Assembly (NCBI RefSeq): GCF_002218045.2
Contig: NZ_AP018685.1
Coordinates: 868,001 to 932,000 of the forward strand
DNA length: 64,000 nucleotides
Reading direction: 5' to 3'
Origin: Vibrio rumoiensis
Lineage (GTDB): Bacteria; Pseudomonadota; Gammaproteobacteria; Enterobacterales; Vibrionaceae
The first letter of the stretch is position 1, and every line of letters begins with the position of its first letter. Under the pieces are notes generated by a model. It made no database searches and was not told the DNA's origin. It worked only from the letters and a program-made list of their open reading frames with translations. Below, one piece after another: positions 61,661-64,000 of this stretch. The position numbers and the translations under genes are program-made.

Positions 61661-62476
61661 ATGACTGATTTAGAATTATTTGAACAAGAAATTGATGAAT
61701 GCAGTTTGGTTGAAGGAGCACTGGCGCTAAACGCGTTGATTTTCCCTGAGACAGATAAGCCTTGGGTGTTGCATACGTTAAATGCCATGTTTGAAGAGCT
61801 TGAACATGCTTTAGTGCATGAAAGTGATGAAAAGCAAAAATTCGAATCTTTCCTGCGATTTTTCTATCATGATTGGAATTTTTCCGGTGATAGTGAGCAG
61901 TTTTTTGACTCTAGCAATACTCAAGTTGAGCGAGTTTTGAAGCGCCGTAAAGGTATTCCCGTCAGTTTAGGTGCATTGCTATTATACTTTGGTGAGCGTT
62001 TAGGGTTTCCGGTTGTCGGCGTGAGTTTTCCAAGTCAGTTTATTGTTAAAGTCAATTGGCCACAAGAATCCCCTTTGTACATTAACCCGTTTAATGGCGA
62101 ATATGTTTCAAAGTCTATTCTACGCGCTTGGTTGATTGGACACGAAGGCCCATTAGCGAAACTAAAGCCTCAAGATCTTGCCGCTTGTGATAATCCTAGC
62201 GTTTTAGGTCGTTGGCTTGCAGTCATCAAAGGCGCACTATTGCGTGAAGATAATTTTGCTCAAGCCTTAGTCTGCACCGATATTGCACTAAGCTTTGTAC
62301 CAGACGATCCTTATGAAATTCGAGATCGTGGTTTTATCTATCAGCAACTAGATTGTCAGCAGTTGGCGGTGGAGGATTTTCAATTCTTCATTGATAACTG
62401 TCCAGAAGATCCGTCTTCTGAAATGCTTAAAATTCAGGTGAACGCGCTAAGTGGTCACCAAGTGACTCTTCATTGA
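61661..62476 (+). CDS. SirB1-family protein with transglutaminase-like and TPR regions
   Basis: 271-residue cytosolic protein of the SirB1/YchA family. The transglutaminase-like region (about 60-150) includes RRKGIPVSLGALLLYFGERLG and VVGVSFPSQFIVKV; the rest forms TPR-like helices (about 185-262). No activity is established. Between sirB2 and kdsA, as in E. coli. Confidence 0.85.
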   Translation: MTDLELFEQEIDECSLVEGALALNALIFPETDKPWVLHTLNAMFEELEHALVHESDEKQKFESFLRFFYHDWNFSGDSEQFFDSSNTQVERVLKRRKGIPVSLGALLLYFGERLGFPVVGVSFPSQFIVKVNWPQESPLYINPFNGEYVSKSILRAWLIGHEGPLAKLKPQDLAACDNPSVLGRWLAVIKGALLREDNFAQALVCTDIALSFVPDDPYEIRDRGFIYQQLDCQQLAVEDFQFFIDNCPEDPSSEMLKIQVNALSGHQVTLH

Positions 62477-62593
62477 TTGGAAGCAGTCATCAATCAAAAA
62501 ACTCATTAACTAAAAGAATTGATTAGTTAAGACATTTATTAATTAAAAGATTCATTAAATTCAAACCATAGCGTTTGAGCGACGGAGCGACCT

Positions 62594-63445
62594 ATGCAAC
62601 AGAAAACCGTTCAAATTGGCAACATCCCAGTTGCTAATGATAAACCTTTTACTCTTTTTGCTGGCATGAACGTACTTGAGTCTCGTGATCTTGCGATGCA
62701 AATCTGTGAGCACTATGTAAAAGTCACTGAAAAGCTAGGCATCCCATACGTATTTAAAGCTTCTTTTGATAAAGCAAACCGTTCTTCAGTACATTCTTAC
62801 CGTGGCCCTGGCTTGGAAGAAGGCATGAAAATCTTCCAAGAACTAAAAGATACGTTTGGTGTGAAAATCATTACTGATGTGCATACTGAAGCGCAAGCAC
62901 AACCAGTCGCGGATGTGGTTGATGTGATTCAGCTTCCAGCGTTTCTTGCTCGTCAAACCGATCTTGTTGAAGCGATGGCAAAAACCGGTGCCGTTATTAA
63001 TGTGAAAAAACCTCAATTCATGAGCCCGAACCAAGTCGGCAATATCGTGGATAAATTCGCTGAATGTGGCAACGATAAAATCATCTTATGTGAGCGTGGC
63101 TCGTGCATGGGCTATGACAACCTAGTGGTGGATATGCTTGGCTTTGGTGTCATGAAAAACGCATCAAATGGCAGCCCGATCATCTTTGATGTGACGCACT
63201 CACTGCAAATGCGTGATCCTTCTGGTGCGGCTTCAGGTGGTCGTCGTGAGCAAACCGTAGAGTTAGCAAAAGCCGGCTTAGCAACCGGTATTGCAGGTTT
63301 ATTTATTGAAGCGCATCCAAACCCAGATCAAGCGAAATGTGATGGCCCATCAGCATTGCCACTAGATAAGTTAGAACCATTCTTGAAGCAAATGAAAGAC
63401 CTTGATGATTTAATCAAGAGCTTCGAGCATATCGATATTCGATAG
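62594..63445 (+). CDS. kdsA: 3-deoxy-8-phosphooctulonate synthase (KDO8P synthase)
   Basis: Condenses phosphoenolpyruvate with arabinose 5-phosphate to give the KDO precursor of lipopolysaccharide. 283 residues (E. coli 284). FAGMNVLESRDLAM, the FKASFDKANRSS substrate block, and FDVTHSLQMRDPSG-AASGGRR are conserved. An Asn replaces the metal-ligand Cys (VINVKKPQFMSP), so this is the metal-independent class. Terminator at 63471. Confidence 0.96.
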   Translation: MQQKTVQIGNIPVANDKPFTLFAGMNVLESRDLAMQICEHYVKVTEKLGIPYVFKASFDKANRSSVHSYRGPGLEEGMKIFQELKDTFGVKIITDVHTEAQAQPVADVVDVIQLPAFLARQTDLVEAMAKTGAVINVKKPQFMSPNQVGNIVDKFAECGNDKIILCERGSCMGYDNLVVDMLGFGVMKNASNGSPIIFDVTHSLQMRDPSGAASGGRREQTVELAKAGLATGIAGLFIEAHPNPDQAKCDGPSALPLDKLEPFLKQMKDLDDLIKSFEHIDIR

Positions 63446-63470
63446 TTGCACTAATTTTGCCTATCAGCGT

Positions 63471-63503
63471 TAAAAACCAGTCATCAAGGTGGCTGGTTTT
63501 TTT
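63471..63503 (+). terminator. Intrinsic terminator of kdsA
   Basis: Stem AAAACCAGTCA / TGGCTGGTTTT with one G-U pair, followed by TTTTATA. Confidence 0.82.
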
Positions 63504-63605
63504 ATACCTAATAAAAACGAGTTTGATCACTAAGATTACAATCGATTCTTTCTAATCCTGATAACCAATGCTAGGTTGAAATAAACTCGAAAATAAGGAT
63601 TAAGC

Positions 63606-64000
63606 ATGTCACTACAGCCCTTTCATTTAGCGATTCCCGTTTACGATGTCCCATTAACAAGATCATTTTATCGAGATGTTTTTGGCTTAGAAGAAGGGCG
63701 GTCTTGTGAACAATGGGTTGATTTCAACTTTTTCGGCCATCAACTTGTTATTCATGAACATCCTCAAACTGACTCGCAACAATCGGTCCAAACCAATGCG
63801 GTTGATGGACATGATGTGCCTGTTCCTCATTTTGGTGTAGTGCTTGAATGGGAGCAGTGGCAATCATTAGCGAACAAGCTAAAAGCGGCGAATATCCATT
63901 TTGTGATTGAGCCTTATATTCGCTTCAAAGGGCAGGTTGGTGAGCAGGCCACAATGTTTTTTTATGATCCATGCGGAAATGCTTTAGAGTTCAAGGCATT
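63606..64000 (+). CDS. VOC-family (glyoxalase/dioxygenase-like) protein, partial
   Basis: Starts at ATG 63606 (AAGGATTAAGC upstream) and runs off the right edge after 131 codons. The vicinal-oxygen-chelate fold is seen in FHLAIPVYDVPLTRSFYRDVFG at the N-terminus and FFYDPCGNALEFKA near the cut. Possible metal ligands are His7, a middle His (HFGVVLEW) and the late Glu. The substrate is unknown. It follows the kdsA terminator, so it is probably a separate unit. Confidence 0.85.
   Translation, partial: MSLQPFHLAIPVYDVPLTRSFYRDVFGLEEGRSCEQWVDFNFFGHQLVIHEHPQTDSQQSVQTNAVDGHDVPVPHFGVVLEWEQWQSLANKLKAANIHFVIEPYIRFKGQVGEQATMFFYDPCGNALEFKA

Overview
The window is an ordinary stretch of chromosome from a gammaproteobacterium of the Vibrio type. 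Supporting signs are a complete Na+-translocating NADH:quinone oxidoreductase operon (nqrABCDEF-apbE-nqrM), a Tsx-like outer-membrane channel of the OmpK kind, AT-rich intergenic DNA, a long met-leu-gln tRNA array, and gene order that follows E. coli in blocks (gpt-frsA-crl-proBA; lipA-lipB-ybeD-dacA-rlpA-mrdBA-rlmH-rsfS-holA-lptE-leuS-ybeL; lnt-corC-ybeY-ybeZ-miaB-ubiF-tRNAs; prs-ispE-lolB divergent from hemA-prfA-prmC-sirB2-sirB1-kdsA). The species cannot be fixed from the sequence alone. There is no prophage, IS transposase, integron, CRISPR array, toxin-antitoxin pair or recognisable defence island.

Layout. 1-5.9 kb: partial panE, ompK, then ampG, ppiA, yajG and rlmG on the minus strand, and bolA divergent. 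6.3-13.6 kb: sodium pump genes, with the flavin transferase ApbE and the Fe-S maturation factor NqrM in a second segment behind an intrinsic terminator. 13.7-16.3 kb: SOS-controlled dinB convergent with pepD. 16.3-23.7 kb: a 670-bp gene-free stretch with an orphan terminator, then a purine permease, gpt, a small acetyltransferase, frsA, crl and proBA. 23.9-37.8 kb: lipoylation, cell-wall elongation, ribosome-factor, LPS-assembly and leuS genes, all minus, then ybeL. 38-42.7 kb: a DcuC-type carrier and an M20 peptidase behind an FNR-like site, and an LTA-synthase-family enzyme. 42.8-49.9 kb: lnt, corC, ybeY, ybeZ, miaB, and ubiF on the other strand. 50-51 kb: a beta-propeller lactonase. 51.2-52.9 kb: eleven tRNA genes. 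53.1-64 kb: ychF, pth, prs, ispE, lolB (minus), then hemA to kdsA and a truncated VOC protein (plus).

Most of the interest lies between the genes. Four palindromic repeat elements from two families all stop 27-34 nt short of a start codon (panE, proB, lptE, ybeL). Upstream of the purine permease there is a promoter-like sequence, three small hairpins and a strong terminator that fit an unannotated small RNA of about 210 nt or an attenuated leader. The tRNA array carries an apparently exact 350-bp duplication and two tRNA-Leu versions that differ by one compensatory base-pair swap. nadD, which sits between holA and rsfS in E. coli, is absent from that position. I found no convincing new multi-gene system.
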